DNA of 58,475 nt from an uncultured Acidimicrobiales bacterium (GTDB lineage: Bacteria > Actinomycetota > Acidimicrobiia > Acidimicrobiales > SZUA-35), in assembly GCA_937922045.1 (NCBI GenBank), contig CAKZXA010000108.1, positions 1 to 58,475 of the forward strand. The letters are read 5' to 3'. Positions 1 to 9,579 of this stretch are shown one piece after another. Numbering within the stretch: the stretch's first letter is position 1; every line of letters begins with the position of its first letter. The notes under the pieces were generated by a model. The model searched no databases and was not told where the DNA came from. It worked only from the letters and a program-made list of their open reading frames with translations. The translations under genes were made by a program, and so were the position numbers.

Positions 1-139
1 CAGTCGCAGAGTTACCAGCAACCCGATCACCCAAAACCTTCGTAATGGCAGCAGTGAGAGTGGTCTTCCCATGATCAATATGACCCATAGTGCCAACATT
101 CACATGAGGCTTCGTACGCTCAAACTTTTCCTTAGCCAT
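1..139 (-). CDS. tuf: Elongation factor Tu, N-terminal fragment (cut by window edge)
   Basis: EF-Tu is the GTPase that brings aminoacyl-tRNA to the ribosome. Only the first 46 codons lie in the window. They begin [17 protein letters not shown] and include the G1 P-loop GHIDHGKT at residues 19-26, a hallmark of EF-Tu. The ATG start is at 139 and the gene continues beyond position 1. It follows fusA by about 100 bases on the same strand, the usual end of the str operon (rpsL-rpsG-fusA-tuf). The family assignment is certain; the completeness of the gene cannot be judged. Confidence 0.97.
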   Translation of the reverse strand, partial: MAKEKFERTKPHVNVGTMGHIDHGKTTLTAAITKVLGDRVAGNSAT

Positions 140-238
140 GACGGCGCATTTCCTTTCGTATCCGGAACGAGCTGTTCTCGGTGTTGTTCTCTAGTGAAAC
201 GGGTCGACGGTTCGGCGGCGCCGAACGCGGGGTGACCC

Positions 239-2338
239 TTACTCGCCCCGGATGCGCCGGACGATTTCTTCCTGCACGGAGCCGGGAGTCTGCTGGTAGT
301 TGTGAAACTGCATGGTGTAGGTAGCGCGACCCTGCGTCTTGGACCGGAGATCGTTCGAGTAAGCGAACATCTCCGAGAGCGGGACTTCGGCACTTACAAC
401 CTGGTTGAGGCCACGGGCTTCCATCTGGCCGACCTTACCTCGACGTGAGTTAAGGTCGCCGATGACATCACCCATGTAGTCCTCGGGTGTTACAACTTCG
501 ACGGCCATGACAGGTTCGAGCAGCACCGGCTTCGCCTTGCGAGCCACCTGCTTAAACGCCATGTTGCCGGCGATCTTAAAGGCCATCTCCGACGAGTCAA
601 CATCGTGGTACTTGCCGTCGAGCAGCGTGACCTTGACATCGACCGTGGGGAAGCCGGCGAGCACACCGGTTGTCATGGCTTCTTTGATGCCATGACCGAC
701 CGACGGGATGTATTCCTTCGGAATACGACCGCCCGAGATCTTGTCGATAAATTCGTAGCCGCCACCAGCTTCGTTGGGCTCCATCATGATGGTTACCTCA
801 GCGAACTGACCCGAACCACCCGTTTGCTTCTTGTGGGTGTAGGTGTCTTTTTCGACCTTGCTGGTGATGGTTTCGCGGTAGGCCACCTGAGGCTTACCGA
901 CAGAAGCGTCGACCTTGAATTCACGCAGCATGCGGTCGACGAGCACCTCGAGGTGCAACTCGCCCATGCCGGCGATGATGGTCTGAGCGGTTTCTTCGTC
1001 CGTACGGACAGTAAAGGTTGGATCTTCGGCCGAAAGAGCCGTAAGCGCCTTGGCCATCTTGTCCTGATCGGCCTTCGTCTTCGGCTCAACCGCAACGTGG
1101 ATCACGGGATCAGGGAAGTCGAGCGACTCAAGAACAATGGCATTATCGGCATCGGTAAGCGTGTCGCCAGTGCGAACATCCTTGATACCGATAGCGGCCA
1201 TGATGTCGCCGGTCATGGCGATGTCACGGTCTTCCTGCTTGTTGGCGTGCATCTCCAACAAGCGACCCAGCCGCTCCTTGTTGCCGGTACGGGCATTGAG
1301 GAGCTGGCCGCCCTTGCCGAGCTCGCCGGAGTAGACCCGGAAGTAAGTGAGCCTGCCGACGTTGGGAGCCGTCATGATCTTGAAGGCCAGAGCCGAGAAC
1401 GGCTCCTTATCGTCGGGCTTGCGCTCGGTGTCTTCGCCGCCCTTGAGGGTGGTGCCCGACACTGGAGGCAGATCCAGCGGTGAAGGAAGGTAATCGACAA
1501 CAGCGTCGAGCAGGGGCTGTACACCCTTGTTCTTAAAGGCGGTGCCGCACAGAATCGGTACCAGATGGTTATCGATGGTGGCCTTGCGGAGCCCGGCTCG
1601 AAGATCTTCTTCGGAGAGTTCCTCAGACTCGAGGTACTTCTCCATAAGGTCTTCGTGGAGGCCAGCGACAGCCTCGACAAGAGCAGCCCGATATTCGGCG
1701 GCCTTGTCGGCCATGTCGGCGGGAATATCGACGATTTCGTAGGTTGCGCCGAGATCCTTCTCGTCGGTGGCCAATGGCCACACAAGAGCCTTCATCCGAA
1801 CGAGGTCGACGACCCCTTCGAAGGCGGCCTCGGTACCGATCGGAAGCTGAATGACAGCGATATCGGCGGTGAGACGTTCCTTGATCGTGTCGACGCAGAA
1901 GTAGAAATCAGCGCCGGTGCGGTCGAGCTTGTTGACGAAGCACATACGCGGCACGCCGTAGCGGTCGGCCTGGCGCCAAACCGTTTCGGACTGTGGCTCT
2001 ACGCCAGCAACGCCGTCAAAGACAGCAACGGCACCATCGAGGACACGCAATGAACGCTCCACCTCAACGGTGAAGTCGACGTGGCCCGGGGTGTCGATGA
2101 TGTTGATGCGGTGATCGTTCCAGAAACAGGTGGTAGCAGCCGAGGTGATCGTGATGCCACGCTCCTGCTCCTGTTCCATCCAGTCCATCGTGGCGCCACC
2201 ATCGTGAACTTCACCGATCTTGTAGTTCTTACCGGTGTAGAACAAGATGCGTTCAGTCGTGGTGGTCTTGCCAGCATCGATGTGCGCCATGATGCCGATG
2301 TTGCGGTAGTGCTCTAGTGGTGTCGGTCGATTTGACAT
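239..2338 (-). CDS. fusA: Translation elongation factor G
   Basis: EF-G is the cytoplasmic GTPase that drives ribosomal translocation and, with RRF, ribosome recycling. The 699-residue product has the normal family length. The P-loop AHIDAGKT lies at residues 18-25, the DTPGH G3 motif and NKLD G4 motif follow, and the C-terminal half carries the typical domain IV and V sequence. It sits 30 bases after rpsG and ahead of tuf, in normal str-operon order, so it is probably transcribed from upstream of rpsL. Nothing unusual was seen. Confidence 0.98.
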   Translation of the reverse strand: MSNRPTPLEHYRNIGIMAHIDAGKTTTTERILFYTGKNYKIGEVHDGGATMDWMEQEQERGITITSAATTCFWNDHRINIIDTPGHVDFTVEVERSLRVLDGAVAVFDGVAGVEPQSETVWRQADRYGVPRMCFVNKLDRTGADFYFCVDTIKERLTADIAVIQLPIGTEAAFEGVVDLVRMKALVWPLATDEKDLGATYEIVDIPADMADKAAEYRAALVEAVAGLHEDLMEKYLESEELSEEDLRAGLRKATIDNHLVPILCGTAFKNKGVQPLLDAVVDYLPSPLDLPPVSGTTLKGGEDTERKPDDKEPFSALAFKIMTAPNVGRLTYFRVYSGELGKGGQLLNARTGNKERLGRLLEMHANKQEDRDIAMTGDIMAAIGIKDVRTGDTLTDADNAIVLESLDFPDPVIHVAVEPKTKADQDKMAKALTALSAEDPTFTVRTDEETAQTIIAGMGELHLEVLVDRMLREFKVDASVGKPQVAYRETITSKVEKDTYTHKKQTGGSGQFAEVTIMMEPNEAGGGYEFIDKISGGRIPKEYIPSVGHGIKEAMTTGVLAGFPTVDVKVTLLDGKYHDVDSSEMAFKIAGNMAFKQVARKAKPVLLEPVMAVEVVTPEDYMGDVIGDLNSRRGKVGQMEARGLNQVVSAEVPLSEMFAYSNDLRSKTQGRATYTMQFHNYQQTPGSVQEEIVRRIRGE

Positions 2339-2368
2339 TGCGATCTGTTCCTCGTGCTCCTGTGCCGA

Positions 2369-2839
2369 CTACCAGCGGTAGTGGGCAAACGCCTTGTTCG
2401 ACTCAGCCATCTTGTGCAGATCCTCACGTCGTTTGACCGAGGCACCGATGCCGTTTGAGGCATCGAGAATCTCGTTGGCCAGACGCTCGGCCATCGTGCG
2501 CTCACGACGACTGCGGGAAAACTCGACCAACCAGCGGATGGCCAGGGTGGTGGCTCGACGAGGACGAACCTCGACCGGAACCTGATAGGTGGCACCACCG
2601 ACGCGGCGGCTGCGCACCTCAAGCTGAGGCCGGACGTTGTCGACGGCGCGCTTGAAAGCAGCGACAGGATCGCCACCAGTCTTTTCGCCAACGATGTCGA
2701 AGGCGCTGTACACGATCCGCTCAGCGGTCGTCTTCTTGCCCGAAAGCAAAACCTTGTTGACCAGCTGGGTTACGAGAACCGAGCGGTACACAGGGTCGGG
2801 GATGAGTTCACGGCGAGGCGCGGGTCCCTTACGAGGCAT
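2369..2839 (-). CDS. rpsG: 30S ribosomal protein S7
   Basis: S7 binds the 3' major domain of 16S rRNA and nucleates assembly of the small-subunit head. The 156-residue product starts [16 protein letters not shown] and ends AFAHYRW, which is typical for bacterial S7. It lies 13 bases downstream of rpsL and 30 bases upstream of fusA on the same strand, so it belongs to the str operon. Confidence 0.98.
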   Translation of the reverse strand: MPRKGPAPRRELIPDPVYRSVLVTQLVNKVLLSGKKTTAERIVYSAFDIVGEKTGGDPVAAFKRAVDNVRPQLEVRSRRVGGATYQVPVEVRPRRATTLAIRWLVEFSRSRRERTMAERLANEILDASNGIGASVKRREDLHKMAESNKAFAHYRW

Positions 2840-2852
2840 GACGTACTAGTCC

Positions 2853-3221
2853 TTAATCCTTCTTGGCGCCGTAGCGACTACGGGCTTGCTTACGGTCACG
2901 AACGCCAGCGGTATCGAGCGTTCCACGAACGATCTTGTAGCGGACGCCGGGAAGATCCTTCACTCGGCCACCGCGAACGAGCACGATTGAGTGCTCCTGC
3001 AGGTTGTGGCCTTCGCCGGGGATGTAGGCGGTTACTTCAATGCCGGTGGTAAGGCGCACACGAGCGACCTTACGAAGAGCCGAGTTCGGCTTCTTGGGCG
3101 TGAAGGTGTAAACGCGAGTACAAACCCCACGACGCTGAGGCGATCCCATGAGCGCAGGCGTCGTACCCTTCTTGGTCTTGTCTTGACGGCCCTTGCGGAC
3201 CAGCTGTTGAATTGTGGGCAC
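2853..3221 (-). CDS. rpsL: 30S ribosomal protein S12
   Basis: S12 sits in the decoding centre of the 30S subunit and influences translational accuracy and streptomycin response. The 122-residue protein starts [12 protein letters not shown] and contains the conserved loop [11 protein letters not shown] with the lysine whose substitution gives streptomycin resistance elsewhere; it is wild-type here. The start codon is GTG at 3221, preceded by an AAGAGG ribosome binding site. It is the first gene of the str operon. Normally rpoC would lie directly upstream; here about 17 kb of other genes intervene. Confidence 0.98.
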   Translation of the reverse strand: MPTIQQLVRKGRQDKTKKGTTPALMGSPQRRGVCTRVYTFTPKKPNSALRKVARVRLTTGIEVTAYIPGEGHNLQEHSIVLVRGGRVKDLPGVRYKIVRGTLDTAGVRDRKQARSRYGAKKD

Positions 3222-3547
3222 CAGGCACCTCTTAGACAGATTGCAGTTTGGTTTGCAGGGCTTTGCGTACGGTTTCTTGAAAAGGCGTTCTCAGCCGGAG
3301 TTATTTCGAGCTAGACGATGGACCAAGCAATGAGAGCGAATGGACCCATCACAGCTTCAAAGGTGGCGATCGAGTCGGGCAATGAAACCATGACACGATC
3401 GAGTCGTTCTCTGAGGCCTTTAGCGCGCGCTGCACCTGGGTGCATAGGGCGCCAGCTTGCTAGGCTACGAGCGCTTGTTGCCGTTCGCAACTGCGCTGAG
3501 AAATCTCAACGCGGCCTGGATCGACACTAGTCAAGGCTAGCGGCTCG
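3222..3547 (-). promoter_or_regulatory. rpsL leader / str operon promoter region (326 bases, no gene)
   Basis: This non-coding stretch lies upstream of rpsL and downstream of the 967-residue surface protein gene. Because the str operon is separated from rpoC, it must hold a promoter for rpsL-rpsG-fusA-tuf. The best candidate I can see on the minus strand is a TTGCGA box (3485-3490) and a TAGCCT box (3462-3467) with a 17-base spacer. It is a weak match and would leave a leader of about 230 bases. No clear terminator with a T-run was seen for the upstream gene. Confidence 0.35.
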
Positions 3548-6451
3548 CTAGTTGAGTACCGCTCCCAGCGTTGAATCCGTCTGACCAGCCTCTACGCATA
3601 CAAGGCGGTTCATCCAGGGCTGCGAGTTGTCGGCCCAGGTGCGCCCATCAGGGGCGATGTAGGTGAGCACATAGCATCCCGCCTCCACCGTGAACTCAAA
3701 GTTTCCGACACCGTCGGAGGTGGCATAGGTAAGCCACGTGCCTCGGGAGCCGTCACCACTGGCGCTGAACAGGTCGATACTCACGCCAGCAACAGCGCCA
3801 CCACCATCGCTGACCGCCCCGACCAAGACACCATCGGTGTCGGCCGCGCCACGATCAAGCGTGGCCGAAGCAGACGAATCGGTGCCACCCGCCTCGACAC
3901 AAAGGTAACGATTCAGCCACTGGCTCGACGATTCGACAAAGCGCTCACCAGCAGGAGCGATGAAGGTAGCGACGTAGCACCCACCCGACGCAAGCTCGAA
4001 TGAGTAGCCGCCAGCAGCATCCGTCGACGTGGAACGCAGATACCCGAGACGAGCACCGTCAACGTCCGAAGTGAACAGATCGACACTGATACCAGCAACG
4101 CCCGCACCCGCACGATCGAGAACCTGCGACGCGATCGTCGTCGACGTTCCGTTAATGAGGAGCTGCTCCGAAGCGGTTTCGGTGACACCATCGGCCACAC
4201 ACAGGCTCTGGTTTGCGTACTGACCTGACCCAAAGAGACCAGAGGCAGGGGCTACCCCGGTCATGACGTAGCAGCCGGCACCGACGTCGAAGCTGGCGAC
4301 ACCAGAAGCGTCGGTCGTCGATGAGGTGATCCACTGAATACGACCCTCGGAAAAGAGGTCGACGTTGACGCCAGCGACAGGATTACCGGCGAGGTCGACA
4401 ACACTCAGTGAAACAGTGGAATCGATCGAGGGTTGACCAGGACCGTCGCAGAGAGCGTCACGGGCAAAGCCATCTCGCCAATGCGAGACTTCATAACGAT
4501 CGGCAGGGCCAGCCGCAATCGACGTCGCCGTGTGGCCACCGAGATACGTCTTGACCACATCGGCCCCTGAACCGTTCACGGCAAAGACGTAGTATTCGGC
4601 AGCGGCGACATCAGACCAGCTGAGCGTGCCATCGCTCCAGCTACAGGTGAAGACTTCGCCCTGATAGGGAGTAGGCAAGGCTGGCATCGGCGGCGCCGCA
4701 AGCCTGGGAAGCGATGCCTGCGTCGAACCAACGTTGCCGGTACGCGATCCCGGCACCTGCTGCGTGCGACTCTCCGAGGTATTGCCCTCGGCGTCGATGA
4801 CGAGGGTCGTGAGCCACTCACCGGCGGTGATGAGATTGGACGACAAGCCAAAGTGACCCTGTGCGTCGGCTTCGACGGTGCCAATCCAGTAGCCGCCACG
4901 GGCGTTGGTGTTGTGACCGCTGGGTGAAAGACCGCTGATCAGAACCTCAACCTTGCAGCCGACACAGGCCCGGCCACCGACCTCGCCCAGACCGATGCCG
5001 TCGACAACGGCGTGGTTCAAAAGCCGATGTGGACCGTCGTCGCCATCTCCGCCGTCATTGGCGTTTGCACCATCGGGCGTTAGGTCGATCGAGGGGTCCG
5101 ATCCAGGGCTCACAAAAGTCATCTGCTGGAGCGGATTCCTCAGCGTCTGCTCCGGTGGATGGTTCGTGTGCACGTCATCGAACGATTCGTCGACTACCCA
5201 AACGAGCTCGGGACTGTTGCCGACAATGTTGTCGATGTAGAGGTTGTCGTGCCCATTCAGCCGAATTCCGGCCCGACCGTTGCCAGCCGAGTCGCCCTGG
5301 AGGCCGATGCCGATGCGGTTCCGAACAAACGTATTCGCACCACTGAAATTGTGACGGTGCTTCACCCCGTCCCACCGACTGTTGGTGATGACGTTGTCGG
5401 CGAAGTAGTTGTTCTTGGCGTCGTCCTTGATCAACACACCGTGAGTGTTCATCGAGTAGTCCGTCGTCGTGTTGCCATCAGCCAGCGTGCCGATGTAATT
5501 GCCGATCACCAGGTTGCCGGTAGCGGAGTGTGACAGATCCACCGCACCAGCATTACTTTCGGTCGGCTGAAGATTGCCGGAAATCAGGTTGCCTTCGCCA
5601 GGGTTGGGGCCACCGACGAGGTTGCCCCACGTCCACCATTGGAGGTCGACACCGATTCGCTGGTTGAGACGATCTGACAGGTCGGGCTTGAGACCGATGA
5701 CATTGTTTTGAATGACGTTTTCAGAGGTCTCACCATGATTGATGCGAATACCTTGAATCGTGTTTCCAGAGATCACGTTTCGATCGGCCAGCGCTGGGGT
5801 TCCGATGATGTTTCGGTCAGGACCCAGATTAATGGTCATTCCCCATTGCGAACCGGCCACAAAGTCGCCGGTAGCGCTTGGGCCGATGAAGTTGCCAACG
5901 ATTCGGTTGCCATCGGCCGCCTCGCCCACTATCTCAATGTTGACGTCGGCGCCGGAGATAGCCAGGCCACGAATAACGTTCTCAGCCGACTCAATCATGA
6001 TCGATCGGCGGCCCGTTGACCTCACCTCGATCATGATGTTGGCATTTGAACCTTGGGCCGCCGTGTTGACCGTGGCCCCAGGCTGGGTATAACCATCGAT
6101 CGTGGTACCACCGTAAGGGTCGACCAGATTAGGCAAGGCCGTACTGATACTGATGACCTTGCGGCCGCTACCGATCGCGAACTCGATGCGATCCGGACCC
6201 CGTACCGCATTTGATTGGCTGATGGCGGCCCGCAACGAGCAGGTTCCAGCCGATGTACGACAAACGCCATCGGTTAGATCGGCATCGTCTCGATCATCTG
6301 TGCTGTTCACCACCCAGAGGTGATCAGCTGCCTCTTGAGCAGAAACCGCTGGAGAGCCAGAAATGAGCAGGGTGAGGGCCAAGAAGGCCGCTGCCAACAC
6401 ACCGCTCAGATGCTTCAACCGAAAACGATGTCGCATACCCACAGTGTGCAT
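3548..6451 (-). CDS. Secreted beta-helix (CSLREA-type) protein with three Cna-B-like repeats
   Basis: This is a 967-residue exported protein. A signal peptide is visible in the first ~40 residues (basic start, then VLAAAFLALTLLI and an AVSA cleavage-like site). The motif CSLRAAISQSN near residue 72 marks the CSLREA-type N-terminal domain. The next ~350 residues show N-rich repeats such as NVISGN and NLISGN, typical of a right-handed parallel beta-helix. After a linker with a fibronectin-like stretch, three repeats follow, each with the pattern 'AGVxIDLFS ... AGCYVxTxxAP', typical of Cna-B/SdrD-like beta-sandwiches. No sortase signal or C-terminal membrane helix was seen. It is probably a surface or released adhesin or polysaccharide-binding protein; the substrate is unknown. 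A second ATG at codon 6 is an equally good start. Confidence 0.8.
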   Translation of the reverse strand: MHTVGMRHRFRLKHLSGVLAAAFLALTLLISGSPAVSAQEAADHLWVVNSTDDRDDADLTDGVCRTSAGTCSLRAAISQSNAVRGPDRIEFAIGSGRKVISISTALPNLVDPYGGTTIDGYTQPGATVNTAAQGSNANIMIEVRSTGRRSIMIESAENVIRGLAISGADVNIEIVGEAADGNRIVGNFIGPSATGDFVAGSQWGMTINLGPDRNIIGTPALADRNVISGNTIQGIRINHGETSENVIQNNVIGLKPDLSDRLNQRIGVDLQWWTWGNLVGGPNPGEGNLISGNLQPTESNAGAVDLSHSATGNLVIGNYIGTLADGNTTTDYSMNTHGVLIKDDAKNNYFADNVITNSRWDGVKHRHNFSGANTFVRNRIGIGLQGDSAGNGRAGIRLNGHDNLYIDNIVGNSPELVWVVDESFDDVHTNHPPEQTLRNPLQQMTFVSPGSDPSIDLTPDGANANDGGDGDDGPHRLLNHAVVDGIGLGEVGGRACVGCKVEVLISGLSPSGHNTNARGGYWIGTVEADAQGHFGLSSNLITAGEWLTTLVIDAEGNTSESRTQQVPGSRTGNVGSTQASLPRLAAPPMPALPTPYQGEVFTCSWSDGTLSWSDVAAAEYYVFAVNGSGADVVKTYLGGHTATSIAAGPADRYEVSHWRDGFARDALCDGPGQPSIDSTVSLSVVDLAGNPVAGVNVDLFSEGRIQWITSSTTDASGVASFDVGAGCYVMTGVAPASGLFGSGQYANQSLCVADGVTETASEQLLINGTSTTIASQVLDRAGAGVAGISVDLFTSDVDGARLGYLRSTSTDAAGGYSFELASGGCYVATFIAPAGERFVESSSQWLNRYLCVEAGGTDSSASATLDRGAADTDGVLVGAVSDGGGAVAGVSIDLFSASGDGSRGTWLTYATSDGVGNFEFTVEAGCYVLTYIAPDGRTWADNSQPWMNRLVCVEAGQTDSTLGAVLN

Positions 6452-6476
6452 GTTGTTGCATCGCTATGCAGCCGCT

Positions 6477-6504
6477 TGTAGGCCGTTTGGCACAATTGCC
6501 TACA
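6477..6504. terminator. Inverted repeat between enoyl-CoA hydratase and beta-helix protein genes
   Basis: TGTAGGC (6477-6483) pairs perfectly with GCCTACA (6498-6504) around a 14-base loop. It lies about 50 bases after the stop of the enoyl-CoA hydratase gene and about 25 bases before the start of the beta-helix protein gene. There is no T-run, so it could be a weak terminator or a regulator binding site. Confidence 0.35.
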
Positions 6505-6553
6505 GACCTTCGACCCGGACAAAATAGGCAGAATCACCCATACATCGCCCCAC

Positions 6554-7375
6554 TCAGGAATCGAAGTCGGGGGCCCGCTTCTCCTTGATCGCAGCCACGC
6601 CCTCTTTGACGTCGGCGCCCGAGAAACCGAGCATCTCCAGCGCAACCGACGCGTCGAAGGCTGGCCCGGCCATGAGCAACCAGTTGTTCAAGGCGAGCTT
6701 GGTCCAGCGGATGGCCTGTTGCGAACCCGCCGCAAGCCGACGCGCCACCTCGAAAGCCTTCTCGATCACCTGGTCATCGTCGACCACCATCGAGACAAGA
6801 CCTAAGCGTTCGGCCTCCTCGCCGTCCATAGGTTCGCAGGTCATGAGGTAGTACTTAGCCTTGGCCATTCCGCACAGCAGTGGCCAGATGATTACCGCAT
6901 GGTCGCCGGCGGCGACGCCGAGCTTGGTGTGACCATCGATGATGCGAGCCGATCGGCCACACACCGATATGTCGGCCAGCAAGGCCGTAGCCAGCCCGGC
7001 TCCTACCGCTACTTTTTCGATGCCGGACACGATCGGCTTCGAACAATTGATCATGTTGTAAACCAGATCGCGGGCCTCGCGCATCGATTCGGCGCGGTAG
7101 GCCGGGTCCTCGATGATGTTGTCGATCATGCCCAGGTCGCCACCGGCTGAAAACGCACCGTTGGCTCCGTGTACGACCACCACTTTCGTGTGAGGGTCGC
7201 GGTCGACTACCTGCCAGACGTCGGCCAGGTTGGCGTGCTTGGTCGCATCGACTGCGTTGAGTTTGCCCGGCGTGTCCAGCACTATTCGCAGGATGCCCGG
7301 TTCGGGCATGTCGATTCCCAAACCCTCAAAGTGGGCGTAGCGGGCGAGCGGATCGGCGGTCGTGTCATCAGCCAT
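6554..7375 (-). CDS. Enoyl-CoA hydratase/isomerase family protein
   Basis: Crotonase-fold enzymes act on acyl-CoA thioesters, commonly hydrating 2-enoyl-CoA in beta-oxidation. The 273-residue product has the normal length. The oxyanion-hole segment VHGANGAFSAGGDLGMI is clear, as is the second segment KPIVSGIEKVAVGAGLATAL. The usual catalytic glutamates of classical hydratases are not obvious at the expected positions, so the exact reaction (hydratase, isomerase or other crotonase activity) cannot be stated. No fatty-acid genes are adjacent. Family call firm, substrate unknown. Confidence 0.88.
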   Translation of the reverse strand: MADDTTADPLARYAHFEGLGIDMPEPGILRIVLDTPGKLNAVDATKHANLADVWQVVDRDPHTKVVVVHGANGAFSAGGDLGMIDNIIEDPAYRAESMREARDLVYNMINCSKPIVSGIEKVAVGAGLATALLADISVCGRSARIIDGHTKLGVAAGDHAVIIWPLLCGMAKAKYYLMTCEPMDGEEAERLGLVSMVVDDDQVIEKAFEVARRLAAGSQQAIRWTKLALNNWLLMAGPAFDASVALEMLGFSGADVKEGVAAIKEKRAPDFDS

Positions 7376-7424
7376 CAGCCGAAGCTAGTCGGCAGCGAGA
7401 CTCGACTTCAATTTTGCGTGAGCC

Positions 7425-8399
7425 TCAGGCCCCGCCCGCCCAACCTGAGAGCAGGGCCACGGCTGCGTAGCCGTTGAAAACCATGTGAGCGATAATGGCC
7501 GGCGCCAGCCGATCGGTGACGATGGTGACGATGGCCAGGATCAGCCCGATCACGAAGATGGTGCCGAGCAACACGATCGATGCTTGAAGCCCGCCACCGA
7601 TGAAGTGCGGCAGGGCGAAGACAAGGCTCGACAGGACGACGGCGGCTGCTGTTCCGGCTCGTTTCTCAATCGCCCGCAACGTGAGCCCGCGAAAGAAGAG
7701 TTCTTCACTGATCGGAGCGCCGACCACGACCGAAAAGACGATGACCCAAAGCCACGGCGATCCTTCACCGATCTCAAGGATCTGGGTGTTCTCCGCCGCC
7801 GATGCGTCGGAGAGGCCGGTGACGTTGGTGAGCAGCAGGGTTGTGACCGCGGCCGCAGCCAGACCGATGACACCGGTGCCGAAGCCGGTCCACAAGTCGG
7901 ACGGTTTGAATCGAAGCCGCCAGTCGGCGACCGGGCCGAAACCCTTCCACTTCGCCACCAGCATGGGCCATGCTCCCTGAAACAATTGCTGGCCAACCGC
8001 CGACATGCCGATGGCGGGCAAGAGCCGCGCGTCGGACGAAAAGTCGACGCCATCCGACAACATGTCGGTCAACTCGTCCAGGCCAACTCTCGAGAGCGGT
8101 AGGCCAACAATCATGCCCACACCGGCCCCCACCAGCGAGAAGAGGAACCCCAGAAGGGTGTCTCCCATGCCCCACCAGGGTCGATCCTTGCCTCCGACTG
8201 CACCTGTAGGTGTGTTTCGTTCGGCGCCCAGGCCGACCGGTGCATCGAGACTACCACCGACAGGCGGGTGAAAAGGCGGGCCGCCTGGTGCGTCATAGAG
8301 AGGGCCAGTGGGCGGCGATGGACGGGTCGCGTCGGGCCCGGGGCCGGGGCCGTAACCCATGTCCCGACCTGGCTCGTAAGGTGGTTGAGCGCCTGTCAT
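7425..8399 (-). CDS. CPBP-family intramembrane metalloprotease
   Basis: CPBP (CAAX protease and bacteriocin-processing) proteins are multi-spanning membrane metalloproteases. The 324-residue product has a proline- and glycine-rich soluble N-terminus of about 75 residues followed by several hydrophobic helices. The diagnostic motifs are present in order: SEELFFRG (EExxxR), ALPHF (FxxxH type) and HMVFNG (HxxxN type). It lies 16 bases downstream of the CoxE-like gene on the same strand and could be co-transcribed. Its substrate is unknown, and membership in the cox cluster is only positional. Confidence 0.85.
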   Translation of the reverse strand: MTGAQPPYEPGRDMGYGPGPGPDATRPSPPTGPLYDAPGGPPFHPPVGGSLDAPVGLGAERNTPTGAVGGKDRPWWGMGDTLLGFLFSLVGAGVGMIVGLPLSRVGLDELTDMLSDGVDFSSDARLLPAIGMSAVGQQLFQGAWPMLVAKWKGFGPVADWRLRFKPSDLWTGFGTGVIGLAAAAVTTLLLTNVTGLSDASAAENTQILEIGEGSPWLWVIVFSVVVGAPISEELFFRGLTLRAIEKRAGTAAAVVLSSLVFALPHFIGGGLQASIVLLGTIFVIGLILAIVTIVTDRLAPAIIAHMVFNGYAAVALLSGWAGGA

Positions 8400-8415
8400 G
8401 TCCGTGTCGCCTTCT

Positions 8416-9579
8416 CTAACGCTGACCGGCCAAAATCGTGGCCAGCTGTTCTAGTGAAGCGTAGGAGTGTCCCTCCACAAACCGGTCGAGGTGGGGCAGA
8501 GCCGCAGCCATCCCGGCGGCCAGAGGGGCGTAACCGGGAGTCGCCTTCAACGGGTTCACCCAAACCAATTCGTGGGTTACGCGATGCAGACGCTCCATTG
8601 CCGTGCCCAACACGAGAGGGTCGCCACGATCCCAGCCATCGCTCAGGATGACGACCACCGAGCCGCGAGCCATCCCCCTGATGCCCCACTCCTCGTTGAA
8701 TTCCGCAAGGCCCTCCCCCAGCCGGGTTCCGCCAGCCCAATCCTGAACCTTGGGCATAGCGAGAGTCAGAGCCTGGTCGGGGTCGCGGCTGTAAAGGAAG
8801 CGAGTGAGTCGAGTAAGGCGGGTTCCGAGCGCAAAGACTTCCACCCGCCCGCGGGCCACAACCGCGGCGTGAGCAAAGCGAACGAGGGCCCTGGCGTAGG
8901 CTTCCATCGAACCGGACACATCCAGCACCAATACCAGCCTGCGGGGGCGAGTGGCATCCTCGGTGTATGCCCGGTGCAGCGGCTCGCCTTGATGGCGCAG
9001 AGCGCGTTGCACCGTACGGCGAAGGTCGGGCCGGTCGCCCTTGGATGTAGCCCGGACCTGCCGACGGCTGCGCCGAGTGTGGGTTGTGAACTGGAGGCGA
9101 GACATCAGAGCCGTCAGCTCCGCAAGTTCTTCAGCGCTGCACTCGGCAAAGTCTTTGTCGGTCAAGACCTCGGTCCGGCTGAAACGCACCGGCTGAATCT
9201 CGCTGTCTTGCTCGTCCTCGCCGTCATCGTTGCCGTCGCCGCCTTCGTCGTCGCCGACGTCCAGGGCCAACGTGACCGATGGTGGTTTGCCTTCGAATCG
9301 GATTGTTTCGACGAACGTCTGCTGCCAATAAGCGGCGAAGACTCGATCGTAGATATCGATATCCTCAGGCCGGTGCAGCAGGGTTGAACGGCCGGCCCAG
9401 TACACGCCGGAGCGAGTCTCGACCCCGACCAGGCCCAGCGCCTGAACGTAGTTGATTGTGGCCGACGCCGGGACCCGTAACCCGGCTCGCCGTAAGGCCC
9501 GAGCGAAACCGACGGCCAGCGTTTCGCCAGCGGCCAGCGTCGTGGTCTCGGCGGCATCGTCGGGGGACCGCTCGCTCAA
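8416..9579 (-). CDS. coxE: CoxE-like VWA domain protein
   Basis: CoxE-like proteins pair with MoxR-type AAA+ ATPases; in carboxydotrophs CoxD/CoxE help mature the copper-molybdenum centre. The C-terminal half holds a VWA domain with the MIDAS motif LDVSGSM and the later SDGWDRGD loop. The N-terminal half is a charged helical region with an acidic stretch DEGGDGNDDGEDEQD. The frame is open upstream to 9741, but the better start is TTG at 9579: it overlaps the TGA stop of the MoxR gene (TTGA) and sits six bases after a GGAGG ribosome binding site, giving 387 residues. Translational coupling to the ATPase is therefore likely. Confidence 0.85.
   Translation of the reverse strand: MSERSPDDAAETTTLAAGETLAVGFARALRRAGLRVPASATINYVQALGLVGVETRSGVYWAGRSTLLHRPEDIDIYDRVFAAYWQQTFVETIRFEGKPPSVTLALDVGDDEGGDGNDDGEDEQDSEIQPVRFSRTEVLTDKDFAECSAEELAELTALMSRLQFTTHTRRSRRQVRATSKGDRPDLRRTVQRALRHQGEPLHRAYTEDATRPRRLVLVLDVSGSMEAYARALVRFAHAAVVARGRVEVFALGTRLTRLTRFLYSRDPDQALTLAMPKVQDWAGGTRLGEGLAEFNEEWGIRGMARGSVVVILSDGWDRGDPLVLGTAMERLHRVTHELVWVNPLKATPGYAPLAAGMAAALPHLDRFVEGHSYASLEQLATILAGQR

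Noticed and set aside
605-1483. Long plus-strand open frame opposite fusA
   Set aside because: It is the complement of a well-conserved EF-G frame and has no family features of its own.
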